Assembly: GCA_015680685.1 (NCBI GenBank)
Contig: MNCI01013865.1
Coordinates: 489,172 to 553,171 of the forward strand
DNA: 64,000 nt
DNA from: Gnetum montanum
Taxonomy: Eukaryota; Streptophyta; Gnetopsida; Gnetales; Gnetaceae
Direction: 5' to 3'
Of this stretch, positions 43,744 to 54,589 are shown in pieces. Positions within the stretch are counted from its first letter, which is position 1; each line of letters opens with the position of its first letter. Position numbers and translations under genes: made by a program. The notes under the pieces are model-generated. The model did not search any database, was not told the origin of the DNA, and saw nothing but the letters and a program-made list of their open reading frames with translations.

Positions 43744-45430
43744 TATGGGATTATTGACTTGAATGACACTAATGATGAATGGGATGACATGTGAATGGAT
43801 CATCATTACAATACATGGCAATATTAGTGTTCATGACCACAAGAGTGAACACTATACACATTTGAGATCTGGCCTTATTTGGTAGCTGTGAGAGAAGACA
43901 GAAAAAAGAAGAAGATGTATTGTTGTCGATGCCAAAATTACACCTTTTGTTCTCCATCCATAACTGCGCCATCGATCTTGTTCCTTGCATGACTATTCCA
44001 GCACCAATCCATCCTAAGTGTTTCCTCTAGCTCTAGTCCATTGTTGTATGATTTCCATCTACACACACAACACAGTCTCATATTAGCAATGATAAATAAA
44101 TCACAATGCAATTGATACCTTTCCTTGGTGTATGGTTTATTGGCTGAGTTGTGATATGGCTAATACGAATTCTAGAGATATAACATTGATGACTACCCAA
44201 GGTGTAAGGGTTAGGAGAAAATTCAAAAAATTGGACCAAGAACCCATGACTAAGAGTGATCCTCCAGTAATGATAGAATGGAAAACTAGAACAAATAAGA
44301 AAGATGGGGGAAAAAACAATGACAACGTTGATAAAATGGATGTCAGAGGTGGAAATGGACAAAATAAATGTTGATTAAGAAAATGTTTAAGGGAAAGAAG
44401 TTAACTGATGCACCAAATAGGAAGGCTAGTGGGTCCTCTCCAAAGCAGCCTCATACCCTTAATGCCCTAACAATCCCACATTCACAAAGAGTCCATAGGC
44501 TCTGGAAATTTCATTTGCAAGCAAGAGTTAAAGTCTTAACCACAAGAATTTACCCAAAAAGAAAACAATGTATCAACCAGAATATAGACTATTGACATAA
44601 CTGGCAATGAGGTGGAAAAATGGAGAAGAATGATGAGGAGAAGAGAATGGAATGGAGTCCCAAGAACAAGGTGCTGTACAACCCCTTGTGTACTTATGTT
44701 TAATGTGACTTAGTAGATCTCATTCCAAATCCAGCCTCAAATAATCCACATTCAGTGACTTCGCATTAATACACTTGGCCAATTCATCCACTTGAAGTAG
44801 CAAGAATGCTTCCGCCAAAGAGTCACCACCATTCCAAAGAAATGAGAAAGGAAAGAGTAGGAAGTGAGAGAGGATCATAGTTAGAGGAAACATGTTTGTC
44901 TAAGGGGTGTGCTTTGAATTCTCACTATTTTTTCTCTTCTCCTTTCTTCTTCTCTTTTTTTTGTTTGCATGAGAACCACACCATGCAAAGACTTATTATT
45001 TTTATTAGCTCAACTTCCCAATAATGGGGCACCATTGGAATGGTAAGGAAAACCCAAGAAGAAAACATTCAAGCACCCAAGAGAATGGCCAGCACAAATG
45101 CATCAAATCCCCTTGAAGTCATACCCTTTTTAGATCTTGAGTCCTTCCTTAGTTTGAGAACTGTTCAATCACCAATTCATTGATAGTTCTATTATTAAGA
45201 AAGGGACTATATAGTTCCAAGCTAAGAGAGACCATAGAAATTCATGGATGCATCGATGATGTGGACTCATTGTCTATTATATCAAAAGAACCATATCTTA
45301 GTATTGACATTATAACTCAAAGGTAAAAACCAAACATTAGCAATCAATGGAATACCATTCATACCATGATTAGGAGCACTTATTAGGTGATTAACCTAAT
45401 AAAATAAATAAACATACAAAGAAATGAAAT
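43744..45430 (-). other. Element 4 3' non-coding tail
   Basis: Parallel to 13865-15640 of element 5 at high similarity and without the local N repeat of element 5. Only short frames. It is interrupted at 45436 by the solo LTR. Confidence 0.7.
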
Positions 45431-45435
45431 AGTAT

Positions 45436-46609
45436 TGTGACAGAAAACGTTGGTGACTAGAAACACCAAGAGGTCTTCAGGAGAAAAAATTTAACCCTAG
45501 ATCCGTACGAGGGTGGTGCTGGAGAAAATGGATTCAAGGTGCCCTAAATGGTCTTGTTGATCAAATGGGGACTTAATAGCTATGAATTAACCTTTCATAG
45601 ATGTTTATTTCAGAAACAATGCTTGTAACCTAATATGATGATTATTAAATGCAATAGGATGAAAATGATGCAAAATACGATGATAATAAATAGAAATGTA
45701 AAGAAAACTGGAGTGAGAGAATGCATCACCTCAAGATTGTGGCTTTACTTTTTTGAGATGGATACAATTAGTTGTGCAACACTGGGAGGCACAGAAATCT
45801 CAAAGGTAACCAAAATGCTCAGAACCTATCAACTATGCTCTCGAGTGCAAACTTAAAAGCCAACTACACCAAAAGTCACTCGTTCTTGCTAATGTGAAAA
45901 TGCCAATGCAAAAAGCCAACCCTTTGAGTGTTTTTTTCCAAGGTATTTATAGGGCTAGGAGCAAGTGAAAAATGAGGTCTAGATGCCATGTGTCTTGGAC
46001 CCCACAAGATGCAAACGTGCCTGTACCATGTGGGTGTGTTGTGCTAGTCGTAAACTTTGCTATGCTGTAACCATGTTGTCAAAACTACACATGTTGGAAT
46101 CTAATGTGCTAACAATGCAAGCAGAAATGAAGTCTCCATCCTAGGACTACGTCTTCCCTATCCTTATGAACAATATCAAGTGTAGCATAGTGTAGCAGCC
46201 TGTGTTGGTCAAATTCTAACTTTGCCTTGCATGAACATCTTGCCAAAACTTGTATTTAGATGCTTGATTAATTTTTCAAAGGCTTGCTATGCTAGATAGC
46301 ATAGTGTAGCGTAGCAAACTTCTCTACTAGAAAACTTGCAAAACTATTTTGTCCATCCTGAATACCATCAACAACTCTAGGCATGGTCTCTGGGTAGACT
46401 ATCAACTGGGCCAACTATCCATTTAGGCAGGTTGGTGAGCCTTGCAAGCCTACCAATCGTGGAAGTAGAAAACTTGCTAGACTGCACAGTCTATCTTTGG
46501 TGTCTACACTTTATTACCTAATGATCATGACACTGCACTTGTCAAAGCCCTTGCCTAAATTCCCAAACCTCATCAAAACATGGAGGTCCTAAAATTATAT
46601 GGTGTTTCA
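45436..46609 (-). mobile_element. Element 7: solo LTR of the element 6 family
   Basis: Starts TGTGACAGAAAACGTTGG, ends GGTGTTTCA, with AGTAT (45431-45435) and AATAT (46610-46614) on its flanks. The empty site is readable in element 5 at 15645-15649 (AGTAT). At 1174 bp it is shorter than the 1.9 kb LTRs of element 6, lacking much of the palindrome-rich U3. The TATA on minus is at 45942-45954. Confidence 0.88.
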
Positions 46610-46614
46610 AATAT

Positions 46615-46863
46615 AAATGATGTTGCAAAACAAAAACAAAAGAAGTTAAAGAAATTTGTAAACAAAAATTTAAAAAGGAATTGAGGGCCTTGATTGATCA
46701 GCAGAGGTGGCCATCTCCCCCATGACTAAATTGGAAGGGGAAGGTCCAAAATAATGAGCAAGGTCATCTCTTCTCCAAGGTGTTATGTGCATTGACCATT
46801 CTAGATTCATTGTAAGGGTTGGTCTATTGCACAATGACTAGTAATCTCTTATCGGAGCACTTG
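46615..46863 (-). pseudogene. Integrase C-terminal stub of element 4
   Basis: Matches 15650-15914 of element 5 (tail and integrase C-terminal region), then jumps at GGAGCACTTGTTT to sequence matching 18677 onward. The rest of integrase, RNase H and RT is missing. Confidence 0.75.
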
Positions 46864-47803
46864 TTTGAATTTTTTAGGAGTTTCCAACTTCTCCCAATTG
46901 ATGTTTTTAGGTTAAGGTTTGGAAGTTAGTGATGCATTTGCTCCTATGCATCTATGATTTTCATGTGAGCACAAACTATTCCCTCAGTTAGTTCCATGCA
47001 CATTGGTGAGTTGCTCTCTTGATCAGCTACCAACCACTGGGTGTCTTCTTGTCATGTGGTTGCTACATACAAGCACTTTTTATGTTAATTTCTTATGCAC
47101 ACCGGTTGCATGCAAGCAATGCTGAACATTCCTATATACAATCAAACCCTATATCACTGTATGTGATGCATGTAACTTTCTTCTTCTCGATCTTCCCAAA
47201 ATTGTTATCCTTAGATATTTCCAAGGAAAGATCATAGATTCCTAGGTGCACATTTATGGTACTTAGCCATTCCCTACCCATGATTATTGGAAAGTCCCCT
47301 TTATCATTGTTTACTTGTATCACTAGGAAATCAGCTAGGTATGACCACCCACACATAGTGGTAATGATGTCCTCCACCAGTCCCAAGGGAATAGTGATGG
47401 ACTAGTCAACCAACTCTAGGCAAATATTTCTCTTCTTTAATGGAGGTAGGTTACAGGCTCTGTACATCTCTTATGATATTAGGTTGACTCCAAAACCTGA
47501 GTCTAAAAGAGCTTTACATGGTTCATTCCTAGCAACTTGAAGATAGATTAGAGGGATTCTAGGGTTAGAGAATTTCTTGGGAAGGTGGCCCTACTTAATC
47601 CAGTCAGTAATGACATGGGTTAACATAACCATGTGCATTGAGCTCAATTTTTGGTTTGAAGGAAGCTCTGCATCCTTATTTGATGGAGAAGCATTCATAG
47701 GTTTAACCACTTGTGGTTGTGAGGGCTTGGTTGGACTGTTGGTTCTGAAGAAGGGTCTTCTCTTTATGTGGTTGTCAAAACTAGTAGCAGGTTGAAGATT
47801 CAT
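46864..47803 (-). pseudogene. Aspartic protease region of element 4
   Basis: 47386-47132 reads GLVEDIITTMCGWSY, DFLVIQVNNDKGDFPIIMGR and EWLSTINVHLG. Between that and 47591, minus translation gives CKALLDSGFGVNLIS, an intact DSG active-site motif. 47803-47591 gives the upstream Pro/Ser-rich spacer (RRPFFRTNSPTKPSQP, THVITDWIK). Stops separate the pieces. It is better preserved at the active site than element 5, although pol behind it is deleted. Confidence 0.8.
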
Positions 47804-48140
47804 AGCCCTTGTAGCATTGTGTTGCTATGGTTGAGTGGGGAGTTCACCTTGCATTCCTAGAGCAAGTGGTAATGGAGCTATTGGTGTGAGAGTTGCAAAT
47901 GCATTTGGAGGATGGTATGTCTGTGGGTTGTCTCCCCTAGGAGAAGGAATCCTGTAATACTCCTCAACTTGTTAGTGACGTTGTGGTGTCACGTGACCAA
48001 CAAAGTCATGTGGAGATATTGGCTGCTACACATAGTAGCCATATGGATCTAGTTGCTAGTAGGGGTATTGTTACCTTGGTGGTGGCATCCCCCATGACTG
48101 TGGGTATTTCCACTGTTGGTGTTGCTCAATAGGTTGTGGT

Positions 48141-49232
48141 GGAGTTGATCCTATTGTGAATAACCATGGCCTAGGCAATGATGTAATAAAGCATAATAAT
48201 GCCCCATGGTAGCATCCAAGTGTTCGTGATTTCCTTGCTTCCATCCTTGGATTTTCTTTCAAAGGTTAGACACTCGGGAGTACATTTGGTACTTATCATT
48301 AAATAGTTCTAACATTGTACTCCACCTTCGAATGGATTCCAATTCTAAGGACCAGTACCAGCTTTCCTCTTCTTTCACTAGTGTCCTTAAGAATAACTTT
48401 AGTTTTTTCCATTCATTTTCTATGTTCTGCAAGGCACATGCATCATGAAATACTTGTAGGTAATTTTGAGGATTAGCGTTGTATCCCCCCTCAAACCATG
48501 GGATGTTATTCATGTCTAACCTCTTGATCCTAATATATTTCTGGTGCCTTGTGGGAACTCTTATGGCCTCCATTATGTCTAGCATGCTTCTAGTTGTGAA
48601 TAGGGGTTCTTCATGGTCCTCTCGTTCATAGCATCTATGATGTCTATGCAGTTCTCTACTCTCCCTTCTTCCATATCTTGATTCCTTACAGTGCCCTCGT
48701 CCTCATTCTCAACTGTCTCATCGATTTTTTTCACTCTGTTTACCTTTATCCTCATAGTTAGTTTCCTTATGAATGTGTTTGAACACTGAAGGAGAGGGTA
48801 AATGTGATGATGATGTTGAAGAAGAAGGAGAACCATCACCATGATGGTGTTTTCTACTTTCTCTTCTGTGGTCTCGGCCACGATCATGATCATGATCAGA
48901 ACATCCATCCTTATCGTGTGTTTGTGTTCCATCGTTGAACACTTCGTGTTCATGGGGATCAGAACTAGGGTTGTCAATCATGGAATGGAAGTTCTGATAC
49001 ACCACCTCCTAAGCATCGTTAGGAGGGGGAACATCATTTGGTGGGGAACTTGTTGAAGCAAGTTCACCACCCTCAATTTCGCTCAAGACATGCGAAGCGT
49101 TATGTGGCCATTTACCCTTCGAGGATGTATGATATCTCTCCTGTTGCAACTCCCTTTGACGTTACGCTTCTATGGGATGGTATTCCCTTGTGTCATGTTC
49201 GCATGCAACATATTCTATATACAAAAATGACA
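48141..49232 (-). pseudogene. Gag of element 4
   Basis: Start probably near 49232. The N-terminal frame reads EYHPIEA, then ELQQERYHTSSKGKWPHNAS and VLSEIEGGELASTSSPPNDV, continuing at 49005-48718 with an Asp/His/Ser-rich stretch. The capsid domain at 48585-48259 is open: LDMNNIPWFEGGYNANPQNY, WKKLKLFLRTLVKEEESWYW, STMLELFNDKYQMYSRV. The part with the zinc knuckle is deleted: sequence jumps at GGAGTTGATCC (48141-48151) from the equivalent of 19977 to that of 20640 in element 5. Stops at 49010-49020 and 48710-48720. Confidence 0.78.
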
Positions 49233-49623
49233 TGCCTATTCATGAGAGAGCATAAAGGAGCATCTTGGGGACTAATCGGTCTAGAGGTAACACAATGTTA
49301 CCTTCCAAGTCTCTCCAATATAGTTGTTCATCTTGATGGAGAATAAAGGTAAAGTCAGGTACATACTCATTGTGATGAATATATACCACATGGAACTATT
49401 GAGGAACTAGCGGATCTTGGTTACGTGTGTTATCCTGTCGACTATCTCTTGTGTTAGTCCTAGGTGGTGAAGTGCTCTTGTGTGAAGAAGAAGACATTTT
49501 CATCTTGTTTAGTGTGCGATTTATTGTTGTCTTATCTTTTCTTGATTAACCCTAAGGGTTTGTTCTAGTGTCCCAACTATATGAATGATTTCCTATGCTC
49601 TACATAGCACACAAACAACTAAG

Positions 49624-49641
49624 TCCCTGGCAACGATGTCA
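49624..49641 (-). other. Primer-binding site of element 4, tRNA-Asp type
   Basis: The minus strand reads TGACATCGTTGCCAGGGA, one base from the LTR. It is closer to the canonical TGGCGCCGTTGCCGGGGA over its 3' half than the element 5 site. Confidence 0.7.
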
Positions 49642-49642
49642 A

Positions 49643-50435
49643 TGATGAGTGGCGAGGTACCCCTACACTCAACCATATGAATACGAGCATTTCATGTGCA
49701 ATCCAGTTGAACTCCAAGGACTAAGTGTTTACGCACCTTAATGGAACACTTAAGGTTAATCAATGATTGTCTTTCCAAACTTACTTGTATTGTCAAGGTT
49801 GTATGGTTAAGTAAGCTTCAGGTATATGATTTTTATATCTTTTATCTTTTTAGTGTCTTATGCTAATTGGGGAAGGTAAGGAGAACTAAGTGACTAACTT
49901 ACATTAACTATTTACTAACTAAGTTCTAATTGTTCCTAACACCAGGATCCATTCCCACTTGCTGCACACATTTTGAACTAGTGCAACACTACTAGGATTA
50001 CTAAACGCTAATCATTACTCGATTACCAAGCATTGCACACATGCTCGAAGTGGTCATATTGAGTGCACTTAACTAGGATAGTCAAGGGTTGAGAGAGATT
50101 AATTAACTAGGAAAGCATCTAAACATTCAACAATAATTAATTACTATTTAGCTTAGTCCATATGCTGCAAGGTTTATCATAAAGTTCATCTTTATTGCCA
50201 TACACAAATGTGTGCTTAGGTACAATTTTCTCAAATAAAGATCCATTCATTTTAAGACTCCTACTGTGGGCACATTCAAATTATTCTAACTCTAGAATGG
50301 TAAAAATGTAAGAGTTTACCTATGGGTCTAAGTCTTACTCCCTAGAACAAGGAAAACCGCCTCTTATATATAGAAATTGAGGCAGGCCACGATATCGCAA
50401 ATGCAATATCGCGTACGCGATATCACGACCCATCA
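49643..50435 (-). repeat. Element 4 right (5') LTR
   Basis: Same family as 12193-12957; begins TGATGAGTGG and ends GACCCATCA, followed by ACTAG. The TATA on minus is at 50363-50372. The U3 tip carries GATATCGC, AATATCGC and GATATCAC spaced about 14 bp apart. Confidence 0.9.
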
Positions 50436-50440
50436 ACTAG

Positions 50441-50722
50441 GAAGAGAAAAAGAGCATAAGGGCTAGGTGCATGAGAAAAGAAAAGAAGAAATTATTCAAA
50501 AGAATTCTTAAGGTTCAAGCACATCCATCTCCTACCCTACTCTAATGTAACTATCTCTTATTAGGATGTGTGTATGTATCTATGTTTGTGTGTGTGTGTG
50601 TGTGTGTGTTGCATGCATGTATACATGTTTGTGCATAACATAAGATTATTTACTTGTAATGTGATGATACTAATCTTTTGCATGAAGTAACTACTGCTTT
50701 GTTCATTTTCTAATTAAGAGAT
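50441..50722. other. Spacer with a (TG)n microsatellite
   Basis: Purine-rich DNA continuing that left of 12188, then a TG repeat at about 50586-50610. No gene signal. Confidence 0.6.
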
Positions 50723-51509
50723 TGATTAGCAATTAAAGGTATCCCTATGCTCAACCATACAAATCACAAAGCATTCACACATGATTTAGTCAAATTCTAT
50801 AGACTTTATAGTTTCTAGTGCACTAGTTCTCTAGGAAGTGACCTCACCCTAAAGGTCATTCATTATCTTCCCAATTACACTTGTAATGTATAAAGGTATA
50901 GTTAAGTATAATCAAGGCACATGATTTTTATTATTTTATGTTTTATGTTCTTTGACACTTAAATAGAGAGATGAAGTATTTTAATAACTAATTTAATTTA
51001 ACTACTTTACTAGTCTCTAACTAGTCTTAACATAAGCATCCAGTCCCACTTTCCATACATGNNATTTAGCTTAATTAATTGCATATTTAATAAAAAATGA
51101 ATGCTTAAATAAATCATTAATATATTCTAAGTGCTACAAGGTTTGACCAAAAGGCTCATCTTTATTATCATACAACTAGTGTGGTTTAGGTACAATAGTG
51201 CTTGAATAAATTGTACACTTTCTAACTCATGCTATGGGCACTCAGAGAAATATTCTAACTTTCAAATGAAAAAACTACAAGAGCTCTACTACTACTATGA
51301 CTTGATGTCGCATAAACATGGATAGGAGCTCATATTTATAATTTTTGCTATAGGAATATATCAATAGTGAGTCATAGATGTAGCAAATGCTATGTTGACA
51401 TGGCCTAGTCAATAGGGCAACACCACGTAAACGGGGCCCCATCAATAGGGGCCTATGGACAAGGCCACATTAATAGGAGCCTATCGATGTGACACTTTAA
51501 TGCTCATCA
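50723..51509 (-). repeat. Element 8 3' LTR
   Basis: Starts TGATTAGC, then GGTATCCCTATGCTCAACC, parallel to GGTACCCCTACACTCAACC of elements 4 and 5; ends TGCTCATCA followed by TACCCCCACAAC. Minus-strand TATA-like TTATAAATATG near 51325-51340. It contains NN at 51062-51063; I see no repeat across that gap. Confidence 0.75.
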
Positions 51510-51771
51510 TACCCCCACAACTAAGTGAAAACTCATCCTTGAGTTTCTTTACAAAATTGAAAAGGTATGGGATTATTGACTGACTCTTGACATAACAAAT
51601 TAACATAACAAAACTTTGTGCCCAAGTGTACAAATCAAAAAATTACAAAAATTGTGATGTTCATGACACAAAGTTGAACATCATGACATGACTACACAAA
51701 ATTGGATAGCACATCCTCTAATTGCATGAAGATAATGGATAAGATCAAATAGTCCCAAGTGGTGGAGGCTC

Positions 51772-54584
51772 TTAAGGTTTTGAAGGACCTTCACCAGCTT
51801 CAAGCATGTGCAATGGATAAAGCGGCTGTGGTTGTTCTACTATAGCTACAATCTCTAATGCAAGGCAAAAGGCATTTAGTAATGCCTGCATCTTCTCCTC
51901 CTTACTTTGGGGATCATTAATAGTCCACGTGACATCACCATTGTGGGCTAGAATTGGGACATCCCATGTATGGGGCATTATTGGAAACATCTTCTTTACA
52001 TTGAGAAACCAGGCAGCAAACTATTTGCATTTAACATCAAATGCCCTTATTGAATTCTATAGCTTCTAGTAGTCATTCATCCTTTTGGCCAAGTTCTTGA
52101 TGGTAGATCTTTGATCAATGTATTTTTCCTTAAGAACTTCAAGTTTAGCATTTGCCACAGCAAGTTGCTTGGTGTCTTTGTGATGCTTGAAATTGGCCTC
52201 ATAAAACAAGTATGAGTTGGCCACTTATTTCTCTAGTTCTGACTATGGTTTTCTAGCATTTAACATGGATAGATTTGCATATTAGTGATTGGCAAGCTTC
52301 ATATATTCTATCATCTCCTCAATTTGCAACTCCTTCATGAAAATTTTCACCTTATTGTAGGCATCTATCCCATCAATGATAGGCTACCATACTTCTCTTT
52401 TTCTCTAAGTTTCTAGAGGGTTTCATTCACTTTTTCCTTTATCAACTAGATGTGTTTTTCATTTACTTCTTTGTAGATCAACTTGCTCTCTGTAATGATC
52501 TTTGACTCTCTCAAATTTGTGAGCCTATAATTTCCAAGCAACTACCTTGATCATAGTTTGCTAGTGAAAAGCACAGACCTCTTCCATGGATAGGTTTTTT
52601 TTTTTCTATTTTCAATCTCCTTAGTTTTGTGTTTGCTCTAGCTAGTTGCTCTTGCAATTAATGGATGAAATCAATTAATTTTTATTTGCACTCATCAATA
52701 TTCTATAGTTGATGGTTCTCTACAGTCAATTGTATGTTCTCCTAGTAGGTATAATCTAAGGCCTTCTAAATTTTGTGTTGTGTGGCCTCTACCAAGAATT
52801 GGTAGAACACTGCCATCTCCATTGCCCCCGTAACTCCTTTCAGTCTAGTGTTGATTTGTTCATGCTAGGTTGAGAAATGTAGGGTTGAAAAGTTGGGCTC
52901 TTAATTCAAAAACTTCAGTAGCCAAGCATTTTTTCTACCTCCTTGGATGTTTCGAGTTATCCCTTCAAGATGATGTTCTTGCCCCTTACCTCTAGTAGCT
53001 CTAATTGGGCTACAGTAATATTGTCTGAAGGGTCAAAGACATCTAGAAGCAATTTTCTAGTTTCTACTAGTTGGTCCAGTAAATCTTCATCTTGTGCTAC
53101 ATTTATTCTACTACTTGTGGTTCCTATGGATTTCTACACATCTTTAAGTGTAGTGATGTACAGTGCAAATGCCATAGGTGCATTGAGCATTTTGGCAATA
53201 TGATCAACAACCATCTCTATTACTATCTCCTACCCTTGGTGTTGCATCATCAATACAGTTGCCTTCTCACCTTTCTCCAAGCACATTGAGAAGGTTGTGG
53301 TGTTCTCAAATATTTTTGGAAGTGACTATTATTCTACAAAAGATATTATAACCTCTCTAGTGCTAGGATTCGACCTTGTGGGAAACTACGTTCTTTGGGC
53401 TAAGAAAATAGACCCACCTCTACCCATCAAGCTAATTTTTTGCACCACCTCATTTAGGTTACTAATTGCTAGTCAGTATATGGATGGGTCCCCACCACTC
53501 ATGCCTACTTATTTCTCTTGTTCACTCAAAATCCATTCTCAATACTTGCACAACTGTTGGGTTGTTGCAGCAATATCTAGCATAATTGTTTAAGTGGTAG
53601 ATGGAGGTGGTAGTTATTGATCCTCTTCTTGAATAATCATTGTAGGCATCTTATCTTTTATCATTTCCACATAGTTGGTGGCTAGAACATTCCTAACAAC
53701 ATCATTGGTGTAATGGACTATTCCTCCCCTCCAACAAATTTGTTTGATGAGGCATGGGAAGGAGAGTGCCTTCCTTCCACATTCATTTTCCTTAAACTAC
53801 TTCTCCATATCTAGATAGATCAGCTATGGAAGGTTGATAGGGAATCTCCCACTCAAAGTGGCACATGTTAGAGCAAAAAATGTGGTGATTTTTCTTGGCC
53901 TCACCATGGAATTAAGGTGTAATGCTACAATCTTATAATGAATCCTTTCTGCCAGTGTGAGTGTGTCAAACTCCTTGTGGTTGACACTGTAGCACTATCA
54001 CACCCATTCTTTTTTGATGTTGGGATTTTCCTACATTGGAATCTTAGTAAGACTTGCCCCACTTTCTGGCAACCCAAGAACTACAACAATAGCCTATGCC
54101 AAATAGGACACTAAGATGTCCTTGACTTTTACCATGGATCTGGGTTACCTATTGTTCCAAAATAAAAATATCTCTCCCATGTATCACTCCCTAGTGGAAG
54201 TGATGCTTAACCATATGGGAGAGATCTTCAATTGGTCTTGCACTTCTTTTGGTGCTTGCTCTAGGAAAGGGCCAAAGTTTAACTATTGGAGCATCATTTC
54301 TTGGACCTCCCTCAATTTGATCTGATTCAAGTAAGCTTCTATCCAAGTCTCCTCGAGATTTGCTTGTAATGCTAGTGGATCATCCTAATGGGAGTGTTTT
54401 GTTGCTACTACTAGTTCTAGAATTTTTTAAATAGATTCCACCTCTACTCCTTCCCTAAGAGGACCTATGGCATGGGTTGCAAGCCATTCTTCCTAGGCCT
54501 ATTCTTGACCCCTTCTTGTGCTAGGCTATTTCTTCCTTGGTTGAGATGGTCCTACTTCCTACATGTGCTTTCCTTTTGGTGCCA
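51772..54584 (-). pseudogene. Extra ORF of element 8 (plant-transposon-type domain plus coiled coil)
   Basis: Minus-strand translation from ATG at 54584 starts MAPKGKHM and runs with many stops. A middle segment (about 53950-53730) reads ERIHYKIVALHLNSMVRPRK, TFFALTCATLSGRFPINLP, KALSFPCLIKQICWRGG. The FPxLIxxLC end is the pattern of the uncharacterised plant transposon protein domain found in gypsy extra ORFs. A helical region follows (KQLAVANAKLEVLKEKYIDQ), then MFPIMPHTWDVPILA, and the open tail at 51990-51772 with NDPQSKEEKMQALLNAF. A TATA-like TATTTAAAAC lies upstream near 54645. It lies between pol and the 3' LTR, in sense. Function unknown. Homologous to 61840-64000. Confidence 0.6.
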
Positions 54585-54589
54585 TCTAT

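Larger units (their letters stand above)
12193..50435 (-). mobile_element. Element 4: outer Ty3/gypsy element, host of the nest
   Basis: LTRs at 12193-12957 and 49643-50435 are flanked by a perfect 5-bp target duplication, ACTAG (12188-12192 and 50436-50440). The internal region is split: 57 bp beside the left LTR (12958-13014), then the rest from 43739 to 49642. Element 5 (13015-43738) lies between, flanked by its own duplication GAAGG. Gag and protease remain (46900-49232), but most of pol is deleted relative to element 5. The primer-binding site is at 49624-49641. The solo LTR 45436-46609 is a further insertion. Confidence 0.9.

Noticed and set aside
12193-50435. Four similar LTRs in a row as a tandem array made by unequal recombination between LTRs
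   Set aside because: The 5-bp duplication GAAGG on both sides of 13015-43738 and ACTAG on both sides of the whole show one element inserted into another.
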